51,188 nt of DNA from Pseudomonas putida. GTDB lineage: Bacteria; Pseudomonadota; Gammaproteobacteria; Pseudomonadales; Pseudomonadaceae. Under the pieces are notes generated by a model that had not been told where the DNA came from, did no database searches, and was given only the letters and a program-made list of their open reading frames with translations. The DNA lies in the NCBI RefSeq assembly GCF_001941965.1, contig NZ_MKZO01000039.1, positions 1-51,188 on the forward strand. The letters run 5' to 3'. The translations under genes were made by a program, and so were the position numbers. Below are positions 8,042-16,631 of this stretch, one piece after another. Numbering within the stretch: the stretch's first letter is position 1; the number at the start of each line of letters is the position of its first letter.

Positions 8042-9795
8042 AGGTGAATCTGCAACTGGATGCGCTGCGCAAGGGTTATGGCGCTGGTGAATACTCGGCG
8101 CGGGACCTGATTCTGGCGCTGCGCGAGCGAGCGGCGGAACTGAATCCGCGCTTCAACATGTTCATTCATCTGTTGAGCGTCGAAGAGCTGGAGCCGTATC
8201 TGGCGGCGCTGGACGGTGCTTCCCTGGAGAGCCTGCCGCTGTACGGTGTGCCCTTCGCGATCAAGGACAATATCGACCTCGCCGGCATCCCGACCACGGC
8301 CGCCTGCCCGGCATTCGCCTATGTACCGGAGCGTTCGGCCACGGTGGTCGAGCAGTTGATCAGGCTGGGTGCGGTGCCGCTGGGCAAGACCAACCTGGAC
8401 CAGTTCGCCACCGGCCTCAACGGTACGCGCTCGCCTTATGGTGCCTGTATCAACAGCGTGCTGGAAGAGTATCCGTCGGGTGGTTCGAGTGCCGGATCGC
8501 CGCTGACCGTGGCGTTGGGGCTGACCAGTTTTGCCCTCGGCACGGACACCGCAGGCTCCGGCCGGGTACCGGCAGCGTTGAACAACCTGGTGGGTCTCAA
8601 AGCCAGTAAAGGATTGATCTCCACCGCTGGCGTGGTCCCGGCCTGCCGCACCCTGGACTGCGTGACCACCTTCACCGCCACCGCTCCAGAGGCCAGCCAG
8701 TTGCTGCAACTGCTGGCGGTGCAGGACCCGCGTGACGAGTACAGCCGGGCCAATGCCGGCTGGAACCTGGGCAGTGCTTTTGGCCGTGTGGGCAAATTCC
8801 GCTTCGGTGTGCCACGGGAGCAGGACCTGGAGTTCTTCGGCTGTCAGGAAGGCCCGGCGCTGTTCGCGGCAGCGGTGGAGCGCCTGCAGGCGCTGGGGGG
8901 CGAGGCGGTGACGCTGGATCTCTCACCGTTCCTCGAGGCCGCCCGGCTGCTGTACGAAGGCCCGTGGGTGGCCGAGCGCTACAGCGTGGTCGGCGAGTTG
9001 GCACGTACCCAGCCGGAAGCCGTGTTGCCGGTGATCCATGCGGTGCTGGCCAAGGCGCCGCAGGTCAGTGGTGTCGATACCTTCCGGGCCCATTACCGTT
9101 TGCAAGAGCTCAAAGCGGAATGCGACCGGCTGCTGGTCGGGCTGGAGTGCGTGCTCACTCCGACCATCGGTCGACCTGTGACCCTGGCCGAACTGGCCGA
9201 GGAACCGGTGCTGCGCAATGCCGAACTGGGTTACTACACCAACTTCATGAACCTGCTGGATTATGCGGCGGTCGCGGTGCCCAGCGGGATCATGGCGAAC
9301 GGTTTGCCGTGGGGCGTCACCCTGTTCGGGCGGGCGTTTACCGATCAGTACCTGCTGAGTCTGGCGAGTGCTTATCAAGGTCTTGAAACGCCTGCCCGTG
9401 AAGCGCGCAACGATCAGGTCCGGGTTGTGGTCTGTGGTGCTCACCTGGAAGGGCTGGCGCTCAACTGGCAACTGAAGCAGCGTGGCGCGACGCTGGTCGA
9501 GGCGATCCGAAGCTCGCCGAATTACCGGTTGTATGCCCTGGCGGGCGGGCCTGTGCAGCGGCCGGGGATGGTGCGGGTTGCCAGTGATGGCGTGGCGATT
9601 GCGATGGAGGTCTGGCAGGTGCCGAGTGCCGCGCTGGGTGCGTTCCTCAGCGAGATTCCGGCGCCGTTGGGGCTGGGCAAGGTCGAGCTGGAGGATGGAC
9701 GCTGGGAGACTGGCTTCGTCTGTGACGCCTACGGGCTTGAGGGAGCGCAGGACATCAGCAAGTGGGGCGGCTGGCGCGCCTGGTTGAAGTCGTAG
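8038..9795 (+). CDS. atzF: Allophanate hydrolase
   Basis: A 585-residue amidase-signature enzyme that hydrolyses allophanate, finally giving two ammonia and CO2. The Ser-cisSer-Lys triad is visible: Lys76 in AIKDN, the cis-Ser in SGGSSAGS at residue 150/151, and nucleophile Ser174 in TDTAGSGRVPAA. Residues from about 460 onward form the separate C-terminal domain of bacterial allophanate hydrolases (VVVCGAHLEGLALNWQL onset) that processes the carboxylated intermediate. ATG 8038 overlaps the carboxylase stop, which fixes the start and indicates coupling. It is the last gene of the operon; a REPIN follows 26 bases downstream. Confidence 0.95.
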   Translation: MKVNLQLDALRKGYGAGEYSARDLILALRERAAELNPRFNMFIHLLSVEELEPYLAALDGASLESLPLYGVPFAIKDNIDLAGIPTTAACPAFAYVPERSATVVEQLIRLGAVPLGKTNLDQFATGLNGTRSPYGACINSVLEEYPSGGSSAGSPLTVALGLTSFALGTDTAGSGRVPAALNNLVGLKASKGLISTAGVVPACRTLDCVTTFTATAPEASQLLQLLAVQDPRDEYSRANAGWNLGSAFGRVGKFRFGVPREQDLEFFGCQEGPALFAAAVERLQALGGEAVTLDLSPFLEAARLLYEGPWVAERYSVVGELARTQPEAVLPVIHAVLAKAPQVSGVDTFRAHYRLQELKAECDRLLVGLECVLTPTIGRPVTLAELAEEPVLRNAELGYYTNFMNLLDYAAVAVPSGIMANGLPWGVTLFGRAFTDQYLLSLASAYQGLETPAREARNDQVRVVVCGAHLEGLALNWQLKQRGATLVEAIRSSPNYRLYALAGGPVQRPGMVRVASDGVAIAMEVWQVPSAALGAFLSEIPAPLGLGKVELEDGRWETGFVCDAYGLEGAQDISKWGGWRAWLKS

Positions 9796-9821
9796 TCAAC
9801 ATTCCGAAAGCGCACCGCAGA

Positions 9822-9914
9822 CCCTGTGGGAGCTGGCTTGCCAGCGATGAGGCCGACAATGGCGATGATGTTTTCAGGTCGGGCCAAATCGCTGGCAAGC
9901 CAGCTCCCACAGGG
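9822..9914. repeat. REPIN (inverted pair of REP sequences)
   Basis: Two REP palindromes with core GTGGGAGCTGGCTTGCCAGC face each other across about 35 bases, forming a long imperfect hairpin. It lies between the tail-to-tail ends of the allophanate hydrolase and porin genes, where it could act as a transcript end or RNA-stability element. This is the first of seven sites of the same family in this window. Confidence 0.92.
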
Positions 9915-9930
9915 TATGCGGCGCGCTCAC

Positions 9931-11220
9931 CTAGAACGCTATCTCGTAACTGACAATAACCCGATTTTCATCCACCCCATCCTGCAGATTCGACCGCGCC
10001 GTCGCATTGCGCCACCTCAGCCCGAGGTTCTTCAACGGCCCGCTCTGGACCACATAGGCCAGGTCCGTGGTCCGTTCCCATTCATGCCCGTCCTCTCCGG
10101 CAGCCCGCAGCAACGCGGCCTTGCGCGTGGACACATGGCTGACATCGACGTCATCTCCCTTCACATAACGCAGGGTGAAGCTCAGCCCGGGAATCCCAAG
10201 CGCCGCAAAGTCATAGTCATACCGCGCATGCCAGGCCCGCTCGTCCTGCAGGGAGAAGGTATAGGCCTGCTGCTCGCTGAACAGGTAGGTATCGGTCCCC
10301 CCGAGATAGGCATAGGCCGTATCCCCGGCCACCTTCTGGTACCCGCCACTGATCCGGTGCCCGCCCAGCTGATAGCCGAAGTTGCTGCTGATCACCCGGT
10401 TATCCACTTCGCCGATCAGCTTCGCCCCGGTCTCCTGCGCGGTGAAGTGACGGATCTCGGTAAACACCTTGCCCGGCCCCAGCGGCAGCGAGTATTTCAG
10501 CCCAAGATAGGTACGCCGGTAGAAATCCTCCAGTTCGCTGGCGTGAGCGCTCAGGGTCAGCTCGGGCACCGGCTGGTAATCGACGCCGCCATAGGTGTAG
10601 CTGTCGCTATGGATCGCGGTGGACCAGGCACCCACCTGGGCCATGGTGGTCAGCTCTTCCGAATCCGCCGAGTCGCGTTGCTTGACCTTGTCGACCCGGC
10701 CAAGGTGGAAGGTGAAGTCGCCAAGGTCCCGGGAGGTCAGTTGCCCGCCATTGAAGTACTGCGGCAACAGCCGGCTGTTGTTCGAGGCGATCAGCGGCAG
10801 CACCGGATTCAGTCCGCCATAGCGCAGTTCACTTTTGGCGAAGCGCATCTTGGCGGTCACCAGCGTCTTCGAATAATCGTCCTCGGCACGGCCGTCGGCA
10901 TTGCGCGGCAGCAACCCGGTGCCTGAACGATCCGGACTGGAATCCAGCTTGAGCCCGAGCATGCCAATGGCATCCACGCCGAAGCCCACCGGCCCCGAAG
11001 TAAAGCCTGACTGCCAGTTGACGATAAAACCCTGCGCCCATTCCTCACGTTTCGACTGGCTGGGAAACCCATCGCGGAAATCCCGGCTGAAATAGAAATT
11101 TCGCAGTTCCAGCTTGCCCTTGCCGTCGGCCAGGAAATCCGCCGAAGCCTGCGGCGCGAGCAGGGTGAAACCCAGACCCGCGCCCACGGCGCAAGCCCAC
11201 CAGGAGGTGCTTGTTGTCAT
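9931..11220 (-). CDS. OprD-family outer-membrane porin
   Basis: A 429-residue substrate-specific porin. A signal peptide of about 27 residues ends ...APQASA, and the mature start DFLADGKGKLELRNFYFSRD is the hallmark of the OprD/OpdK family. The rest is alternating beta-strand sequence, and the protein ends ...YEIAF with a C-terminal Phe for Bam assembly. ATG 11220 is preceded by GAAGGTAAT. It is the distal gene of a minus-strand cluster (lyase, CoA-transferase, hexapeptide protein, MFS, porin), so it probably admits the cluster's carboxylate substrate through the outer membrane, like the OpdK subgroup (inference). Confidence 0.92.
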   Translation of the reverse strand: MTTSTSWWACAVGAGLGFTLLAPQASADFLADGKGKLELRNFYFSRDFRDGFPSQSKREEWAQGFIVNWQSGFTSGPVGFGVDAIGMLGLKLDSSPDRSGTGLLPRNADGRAEDDYSKTLVTAKMRFAKSELRYGGLNPVLPLIASNNSRLLPQYFNGGQLTSRDLGDFTFHLGRVDKVKQRDSADSEELTTMAQVGAWSTAIHSDSYTYGGVDYQPVPELTLSAHASELEDFYRRTYLGLKYSLPLGPGKVFTEIRHFTAQETGAKLIGEVDNRVISSNFGYQLGGHRISGGYQKVAGDTAYAYLGGTDTYLFSEQQAYTFSLQDERAWHARYDYDFAALGIPGLSFTLRYVKGDDVDVSHVSTRKAALLRAAGEDGHEWERTTDLAYVVQSGPLKNLGLRWRNATARSNLQDGVDENRVIVSYEIAF

Positions 11221-11277
11221 TGTTATTACCTTCAGGAGCGGGTCGGGCTGAAGACCTGCCCGACCACAGGGGAGGGC

Positions 11278-12597
11278 TCAGGCTTTCGCCGGGTTCTTCA
11301 CGAACACCGCGATGAGCACGACGCAGCCGAGGATCAGCGGGACGATGGAGAGCATGCCCATGTAGCTGACCCCGGTCAGGTCGTTGACGAAGCCGACCAT
11401 GGCCGGCGAGACGATGCCGCTCAACTGGCCGAGCGAGTTGATAGCTGCGGTGCCGGTGGCAATGCCCAGCCCGGAGAAGGTCGACTGGGGAATGGTCCAG
11501 AACACCGGGATGGCAATGAAGGTGCCGGCCGTCGCCAGGACCAGTGCCAGCATCAGCGCCACCGGATTGCCCGAGAAGCCGCAGGCGAGGATATAGCCGA
11601 TGGCCGAGGCGACCATGCACCAGAGCAGGTAGCTCTTGCGGTCGCCGGTCTTGTCCGAGCGCCGGGTCACCACCAGCATGCCGATGCAGGCGACGATATA
11701 GGGCGAGGAACTGAGCAGCCCGACCGTCAGCAGGTCGTGCACCCCGGACATCTGGATCAGGTTGGGCATCCAGAAATTCAGGCCGTAGCTGGCGCTCTTG
11801 ATGACGAAATAGATCAGCGCGAACACCCCGACCTCCCAGGTCAACAGCACCCGCCAGATCGAGCCGTGGCTGTTGCTGTCCGCCTTGCGATCGGCCTTGA
11901 GGTTTTCCTTGAGCTGGTGCTTTTCCTCCGGGCTCAGCCATTTCGCCGAGTCGATGTCCTTGTCCAGCTTCCACAGCACCGCCAGGCCGAGCAGCACGCA
12001 GGGCAGGCCGGAGAGCAGGAACAGCCAGTGCCAGCCGGCCAGCCCCAGCAGGCCGTCCATCTTGCCGAGGATCAGCCCGGCGGCCGGCGACCCTACCGCA
12101 CCGGCCAGGGGCACGGCGAGGAACCACAGGCCGTTGATCCGCGCCAGGTAGCGCTTGGGGAACCAGCAGGCGAGATAGAAAAGGATCGCCGGGCCGAAGC
12201 CGGCCTCCATCACACCGATCAGGAAACGCAGGAAGTACAGGGTGTACTGGGTATAGGCGAAGACCAGGGCGGCGGTGGCCAGGCCCCAGGAAATCATGAT
12301 CCGGCAGATCCACGCCGGCGCCCCGTACTTCTTCAGGCCCCAGCTGCTGGGCACTTCGAAGAGCACGTAGCCGATGAAGAACATGCTCGCCGCCAGGCCG
12401 TAGGCGGCGTCGCTCAGGCCCAGTTCGGCCTGCATCTGGGTCTTGGCGAAGCTGATGTTGATGCGGTCGAAATAGGAAAACAGGAAGCAGATGATCGCCA
12501 GCGGCATGATCCGCCAGGCCACCCGGCGGTACAGCAGCAGTTCGTTGAGGCGTGCAGAGGCGTGTGGAATGTCCAGCGCCGTCGAGGACGTGGTCAT
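11278..12597 (-). CDS. MFS transporter, anion:cation symporter family
   Basis: A 439-residue 12-helix permease. The N-terminal RRVAWRIMPLAIICFLFSYFDRINISFAK, read in parts (FLFSYFDRINISFAK), is the ACS-family signature found in tartrate, phthalate and galactarate permeases. A long charged central loop (residues about 215-245, SPEEKHQLKENLKADRK) separates two six-helix halves. I prefer ATG 12597, with GGAG 6 bases upstream; ATG 12609 would add MENT but lacks a good ribosome site. It lies 64 bases after the hexapeptide protein and 57 before the porin, so it is the inner-membrane step for uptake of an organic anion. Confidence 0.9.
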   Translation of the reverse strand: MTTSSTALDIPHASARLNELLLYRRVAWRIMPLAIICFLFSYFDRINISFAKTQMQAELGLSDAAYGLAASMFFIGYVLFEVPSSWGLKKYGAPAWICRIMISWGLATAALVFAYTQYTLYFLRFLIGVMEAGFGPAILFYLACWFPKRYLARINGLWFLAVPLAGAVGSPAAGLILGKMDGLLGLAGWHWLFLLSGLPCVLLGLAVLWKLDKDIDSAKWLSPEEKHQLKENLKADRKADSNSHGSIWRVLLTWEVGVFALIYFVIKSASYGLNFWMPNLIQMSGVHDLLTVGLLSSSPYIVACIGMLVVTRRSDKTGDRKSYLLWCMVASAIGYILACGFSGNPVALMLALVLATAGTFIAIPVFWTIPQSTFSGLGIATGTAAINSLGQLSGIVSPAMVGFVNDLTGVSYMGMLSIVPLILGCVVLIAVFVKNPAKA

Positions 12598-12661
12598 GGT
12601 GTTCTCCATTCTTGTAATTGTGCGGAGAGTGTTTGCCGCCTGCGTGGGCGGCGGGTTCAGG

Positions 12662-13186
12662 TCAGGCGATGCGGATCAGGGTCCGCTTGTGGATCTGTGC
12701 ACGCTCCACATAATCATGGGCGTTCTTGTGGAAGCTGCTGATGCTTTCGTCGGTGAGTTCCCTCACTACCTTGGCCGGCACGCCGAGGATCAACGAGTTG
12801 TCGGGGTAGACCTTGCCTTCGGGAACCACTGAGCCGGCGCCGACCAGGCAGTTCTTGCCGATCACCGCGCCATTGAGGATCACCGACTGGATGCCGATCA
12901 GGCTGCCGTCGCCGATCTGGCAACCGTGCAGCATCACCTGGTGGCCGATGGTCACGTCATTGCCGACCCGCAGCGGGAAGCCCGGATCGGTATGCAGCAC
13001 CGCGCCTTCCTGGACATTGCTGCCGGCACCGATCTCGATCAGTTCGTTGTCGCCACGCAGCACCGCCTGGGGCCAGACACTGGCGCCCTGGCCGAGGGCC
13101 ACCTTGCCGATCACCGTGGCGTCCTCGGCCACGTAGACGCTGTCGTGCAGTTCCGGCCGCTGGCCGTCGTATTCATAGATCGCCAT
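12662..13186 (-). CDS. Gamma-carbonic anhydrase / PaaY-CaiE-like hexapeptide protein
   Basis: A 174-residue left-handed beta-helix protein built from hexapeptide repeats (IGKVAL, VQEGAV, IGHQVM, IGDGSL, IGKNCL), expected to trimerise. Candidate metal ligands are the His in LHTDPG and the two in IGHQVMLHG, the spacing of gamma-class carbonic anhydrases. Close family members in CoA pathways include PaaY, a thioesterase, and CaiE of the carnitine operon. Its position next to a CaiB-type CoA-transferase makes a CoA-thioester clearing or accessory role plausible (inference). Start ATG 13186 has GAGG upstream; an upstream in-frame extension reads into the previous gene and is not likely. Confidence 0.88.
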   Translation of the reverse strand: MAIYEYDGQRPELHDSVYVAEDATVIGKVALGQGASVWPQAVLRGDNELIEIGAGSNVQEGAVLHTDPGFPLRVGNDVTIGHQVMLHGCQIGDGSLIGIQSVILNGAVIGKNCLVGAGSVVPEGKVYPDNSLILGVPAKVVRELTDESISSFHKNAHDYVERAQIHKRTLIRIA

Positions 13187-13202
13187 CTTGCAGTCCTCGT
13201 TC

Positions 13203-14387
13203 TTATTGTTCGCTGCGCAGCACGCCGGCATCGCGCAGGCGGGCGATTTCGTCATCGCTGTAGCCGAGATCGCGCATCACCGTGAGGGTGTCTTCGCCGA
13301 TCCGCGCGATGGGGCGGCGTGGTCCCAGGCGTTCGCCATCGAGGGAGAAGGGCAGCAGGGGCATCTCGGTATGGCTGCCGTCTTCCAGCTCCAGGCGGGC
13401 GAGGCCGCCGCTGTGGATCAGGTGCTCGTCGTCGAACAGTTCTTCCGGACGGCGGATCGGCGCGAAAGGAATGCCGTTGGCTTCCAGTTGCGGTGCCAGT
13501 TCCTGCGCATCGAGGGTGGCGAAGATCTCCGCCAGGTGGGCCAGCAGGCGCGGGCGCTGCAACACCCGGTCGTTGTTGGTGGCCAGGGTCGGATCGTTCA
13601 TCAGCGCTTGCTGGCCGAGCAGGGTGCACAGGGTGCGCCACTGACCGTCGCCGGTGGCGGCGACGAACATCTGCTCGCCGCCGGCAAAAACGAACACGTC
13701 ATAGATGGCCCAGGCACTGATGCGGTTGGGCATCGGTGCCGCCGCCTCGCCGGTGACCACGTATTGCTGCATATGCTGGGCGGCCAGCAGCACGCAGTTC
13801 TCGTACAGCGCGCTTTGCACCTCGCGGCCCTGGCCGCTGCGCTGGCGCTCGAACAGCGCGGCGAGCACGGCAATGGCGCCGAACATGCCGCCCATGATGT
13901 CGTTGACCGAACTGCCGGCGCGCAGTGGCCGGCCCACCGGCCCGGTCATATAGGCCAGGCCGGCCATCATCTGCACCACTTCGTCGAGGGCCAGGCGCTT
14001 GTCGTAGGGCCCGGCGAGAAAGCCCTTGTGGGTGGCATAGATCAGCCGCGGATTGCGGGCTTTCAAGGCGCTGTAGCCAAAGCCCAGGGCGTCCATGCGC
14101 CCGGGCTTGAAGTTCTCGATGAACACATCGGCGCTGTCCAGCAGCTTGAGCACCGCATCGCGGCCCTCGGGCGTCTCGACATCCACCGCCAGGCTCTGCT
14201 TGTTGCGGTTGAAGGTACGGAAGAAGCCGGCGCCGGCACCGAGCAGGCGGCGGGTGCCGTCGCCCTTGAGCGGTTCGACCTTGATCACCTCGGCGCCGAG
14301 GTCGGCGAGGATCATCCCGCAGGTGGGGCCCATGACCATATGGGACATTTCCACGACGCGCACGCCGTCGAGTGGCAACTGTTGCAT
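13203..14387 (-). CDS. Class III CoA-transferase (CaiB/BaiF family)
   Basis: A 394-residue CoA-transferase of the formyl-CoA transferase fold. It has the N-terminal LDGVRVVEMSHMVMGPTCG pattern, ADLGAEVIKVEP for CoA binding, ENFKPGRMD, and LALDEVVQMMAG, whose Asp (about residue 135) aligns with the catalytic Asp that forms the acyl-anhydride. It moves CoA from an acyl-CoA donor to a carboxylic acid. Start ATG 14387 has GAGGAAA upstream, and the lyase ends 10 bases before it. With the lyase it makes a two-step activate-and-cleave module for a dicarboxylate; donor and acceptor are unknown. Confidence 0.9.
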   Translation of the reverse strand: MQQLPLDGVRVVEMSHMVMGPTCGMILADLGAEVIKVEPLKGDGTRRLLGAGAGFFRTFNRNKQSLAVDVETPEGRDAVLKLLDSADVFIENFKPGRMDALGFGYSALKARNPRLIYATHKGFLAGPYDKRLALDEVVQMMAGLAYMTGPVGRPLRAGSSVNDIMGGMFGAIAVLAALFERQRSGQGREVQSALYENCVLLAAQHMQQYVVTGEAAAPMPNRISAWAIYDVFVFAGGEQMFVAATGDGQWRTLCTLLGQQALMNDPTLATNNDRVLQRPRLLAHLAEIFATLDAQELAPQLEANGIPFAPIRRPEELFDDEHLIHSGGLARLELEDGSHTEMPLLPFSLDGERLGPRRPIARIGEDTLTVMRDLGYSDDEIARLRDAGVLRSEQ

Positions 14388-14397
14388 GGTGGTTTCC

Positions 14398-15321
14398 TCA
14401 GGCGGAGGGGGCGACGAAGTTCTTCGGCAGGCCGGCGCGGGCGATATAGCCGTACAGCGGCTCGCCGGGCAGGGCGCGGCTGAGCAGCTCGCGACTGGCG
14501 ATCAGGCGCTGCAGGTCGATGCCGGTGGCGTAGCCCATGCTCTGCAGCATGAACACCAGGTCTTCGGTCACGGTATTGCCCGAGGCGCCGGGGGCGAAGG
14601 GGCAGCCGCCGAGGCCGGCGAGGGAGGCGTCCACCTCGGTGATACCGTGCTGCACTGCCACCAGGCTGTTGGCCAGGGCCAGGCCGCGGGTGTCGTGGAA
14701 GTGTGCGGCTTGCAGCTTCGCGCCGGCGATCTCGCGGACCGCATCGATGGTCTCGCCGACCTGGCCCGGGGTGGCGTAGCCGGTGGTATCGCCGAGGGAA
14801 ATCTGTTCGCAACCGGTTTCCAGCACGCGACGGACCAGGGCGCACAGGTCGGCCAAGGGCACTTCGCCCTGGCGGGTGCAGCCGAAGGCGGTGGACATGC
14901 CGGCGACCATGATGACGTTGTCGCGCCCGCTGCTGCTGCGCAGGTCGCACATGCGGGCGAATTCCTCGACCATCTCTTCCGGGGAGCGGCGCACGTTGGC
15001 CTGGCTATGGGCGGCGCTGACCGAAATGGGCGCGACGATGCGCTGGGCGCCGGAGGCCAGGGCATTCTCGGCGCCGCGCAGGTTGGGGGCGAGCACGGTG
15101 ACGTTCAGGTCCGGGTAGGTCAGGGCATGGGCGACCACTTCAGCGGCGTCGGCCATCTGTGGCAGCAGGCGGGGGGGGACGAAGGAGGCGACTTCCATAT
15201 GGCGCACGCCGGCGGCGTAGGCCTGGTCGATCCAGCGTTTCTTGTCGTCGGTGGGCATGATGCTCTGCAGGCTTTGCAGGCCATCGCGCATGCCGACTTC
15301 ATTGATGATTATTCTTGTCAT
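14398..15321 (-). CDS. Hydroxymethylglutaryl-CoA lyase family protein
   Basis: A 307-residue TIM-barrel lyase of the HMG-CoA lyase/DRE-metallolyase family. Key features: NEVGMRDGLQS near residue 8 (catalytic Arg-Asp), AHFHDTRGLA (metal-binding HxH followed by Asp), and GGCPFAPGASGN with the active-site Cys of the HMGL signature. That signature is intact, so cleavage of HMG-CoA to acetyl-CoA and acetoacetate, or of a related 3-hydroxyacyl-CoA such as a citramalyl-type thioester, is expected. ATG 15321 is chosen because the upstream extension runs through a REPIN. It is the promoter-proximal gene of the cluster. No leucine or isovalerate genes are nearby, which argues for a dedicated substrate. 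Confidence 0.9.
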   Translation of the reverse strand: MTRIIINEVGMRDGLQSLQSIMPTDDKKRWIDQAYAAGVRHMEVASFVPPRLLPQMADAAEVVAHALTYPDLNVTVLAPNLRGAENALASGAQRIVAPISVSAAHSQANVRRSPEEMVEEFARMCDLRSSSGRDNVIMVAGMSTAFGCTRQGEVPLADLCALVRRVLETGCEQISLGDTTGYATPGQVGETIDAVREIAGAKLQAAHFHDTRGLALANSLVAVQHGITEVDASLAGLGGCPFAPGASGNTVTEDLVFMLQSMGYATGIDLQRLIASRELLSRALPGEPLYGYIARAGLPKNFVAPSA

Positions 15322-15398
15322 GGCATCTCTCGCGGGGTGATCTTGCCGCCTAAGGTAGGCAGGGGGCGGGCGGGGGAAAAGACGTCTTTGGCGGGGGT

Positions 15399-15421
15399 AT
15401 CCATCGTGGATGGCGATGGAT
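15399..15421. promoter_or_regulatory. Inverted repeat, candidate LysR operator
   Basis: ATCCATCG at 15399-15406 and CGATGGAT at 15414-15421 are perfect 8-base inverted arms separated by TGGATGG, which itself repeats part of the arm. The site lies 78-100 bases upstream of the lyase start, between it and a REPIN, where a LysR-type activator of the cluster would bind. Assignment to the adjacent LysR gene is inference. Confidence 0.5.
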
Positions 15422-15440
15422 CGATGCGGCTTGCACAGAA

Positions 15441-15533
15441 CCCTGTGGGAGCTGGCTTGCCAGCGATTTGGCCCTATCTGACAACATCGTTGCACAGGCC
15501 GGCCCCATCGCTGGCAAGCCAGCTCCCACAGGG
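15441..15533. repeat. REPIN (inverted REP pair)
   Basis: A 93-base element: facing REP cores flank a spacer that begins TTTGGCCCTATCTGACAACA. The first half, including the spacer start, is identical over about 49 bases to the REPIN at 37525-37616. It lies between the LysR gene and the lyase operon on the same strand, so it probably separates the two transcripts. Confidence 0.92.
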
Positions 15534-15547
15534 GGCGATTCAGCCAG

Positions 15548-16444
15548 CTATGTCGGCATCTCCGCCAACAGATGATTCAACAACCGCCGCGCCGAAGGTG
15601 ACAGCGCCTCCTGGTCACGCACGCAGATCACGAACTCCCCCTTGGCCCAGGCATCGGTCAGCGGAATCACCTTCAACCCGAACATCGCCGCATAGCGCGT
15701 CACTGCTTCCCGCGGCAGGATGGTCTGGGCCAATCCGGCCTGGACCAGCCGGTAAGCCGCATCGAACGACGACACATGGGCGCGGATGCGCAGCTCCCGG
15801 CCCAGTTCCTGGGCGGTGTTCTGCATGAAACTGTTGAGGGTGGCGAAGGCCGAGTGGCCGATATGCTCGTAATCGAGGGTCTCGCCGAGGGTAATGCTGC
15901 TGCGCCCGGCCAGCGGATGCCGCTCGTTGACCACCAGCGCCAGGTGATCGCGCCGGTAGGGGATGAATTCCAGCTCGCTGGTGGACACGGTCTTTCGGCA
16001 GATCCCCAGGTCGGCCTGGCCCTCCAGCACACCGCGCACCACATCGAAGCTGAAGCGCTCCTCCACATCCACGCGGATATTCTCGTTGGCCATCATGAAC
16101 GATGACAGCGACTCGGGGAGGAACTCCATGATCGACGAGATATTCGCGTGAACCTTCACATGCCCCCGCGCACCCTCGGCGTACTCGCTGATTTCCCCCT
16201 GCAGGCGCTCCATGCTCAGCATCAGTTGCCGGGCATGGCGCAACAGCGCCTGGCCGGCCGGGGTCGGCGTCACCCCGCGCTTGCTGCGGCGCAGCATCGG
16301 CACGCCAAGGTCGGCCTCGATATCGGCGATGCGCTTGCTCACCGCCGACGGCGCAATGAACTCGCGCTCGGCGGCGCGGGCGATGGTGCCTTCCTCGCAG
16401 ACCGCGATGAACAGGCGCAGGGAGATCGGGTCGATGTGCCACAT
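15548..16444 (-). CDS. LysR-family transcriptional regulator
   Basis: A 298-residue LTTR. The winged helix-turn-helix is at residues 1-65 (LRLFIAVCEEGTIARAA, SAVSKRIADIEADLGV), followed by the linker helix and a substrate-binding effector domain (residues about 90-295). Start ATG 16444 gives MWHIDPISLRLF, the normal N-terminus; longer frames run into a REPIN. The RRSKRGVTPTPAG segment is typical. It lies upstream of, and in the same orientation as, the lyase-CoA transferase-porin cluster and is its likely activator, responding to the substrate or its CoA ester. This arrangement (not divergent) is less common for LTTRs. Confidence 0.9.
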   Translation of the reverse strand: MWHIDPISLRLFIAVCEEGTIARAAEREFIAPSAVSKRIADIEADLGVPMLRRSKRGVTPTPAGQALLRHARQLMLSMERLQGEISEYAEGARGHVKVHANISSIMEFLPESLSSFMMANENIRVDVEERFSFDVVRGVLEGQADLGICRKTVSTSELEFIPYRRDHLALVVNERHPLAGRSSITLGETLDYEHIGHSAFATLNSFMQNTAQELGRELRIRAHVSSFDAAYRLVQAGLAQTILPREAVTRYAAMFGLKVIPLTDAWAKGEFVICVRDQEALSPSARRLLNHLLAEMPT

Positions 16445-16531
16445 GTGGGGAGGCCTTGTGCTTGTGTAGGCCGGGGCAGGATACGCAGGCCGCCGAGACC
16501 TGGGCAACCAGAACGGCAGGAGCGCCGCGGA

Positions 16532-16609
16532 CCCTGTGGGAGCTGGCTTGCCAGCGATAGCGACGGTGAATTCACCTAAGTCATCGCTGGCAAGCCAGCT
16601 CCCACAGGG
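16532..16609. repeat. REPIN (inverted REP pair)
   Basis: A 78-base element with two facing REP cores of the same family and a short spacer (ATAGCGACGGTGAATTCACC region). It sits between the LysR gene start and the 3' end of the alpha/beta hydrolase gene, so the LysR promoter must lie in or beside it. Confidence 0.92.
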
Positions 16610-16631
16610 TGATGTGGTGTACTTGAGATGG

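Noticed and set aside
9826..10926. Plus-strand frame opposite the OprD porin
   Set aside because: It starts inside a REPIN and is a complement frame of a gene with clear porin features.
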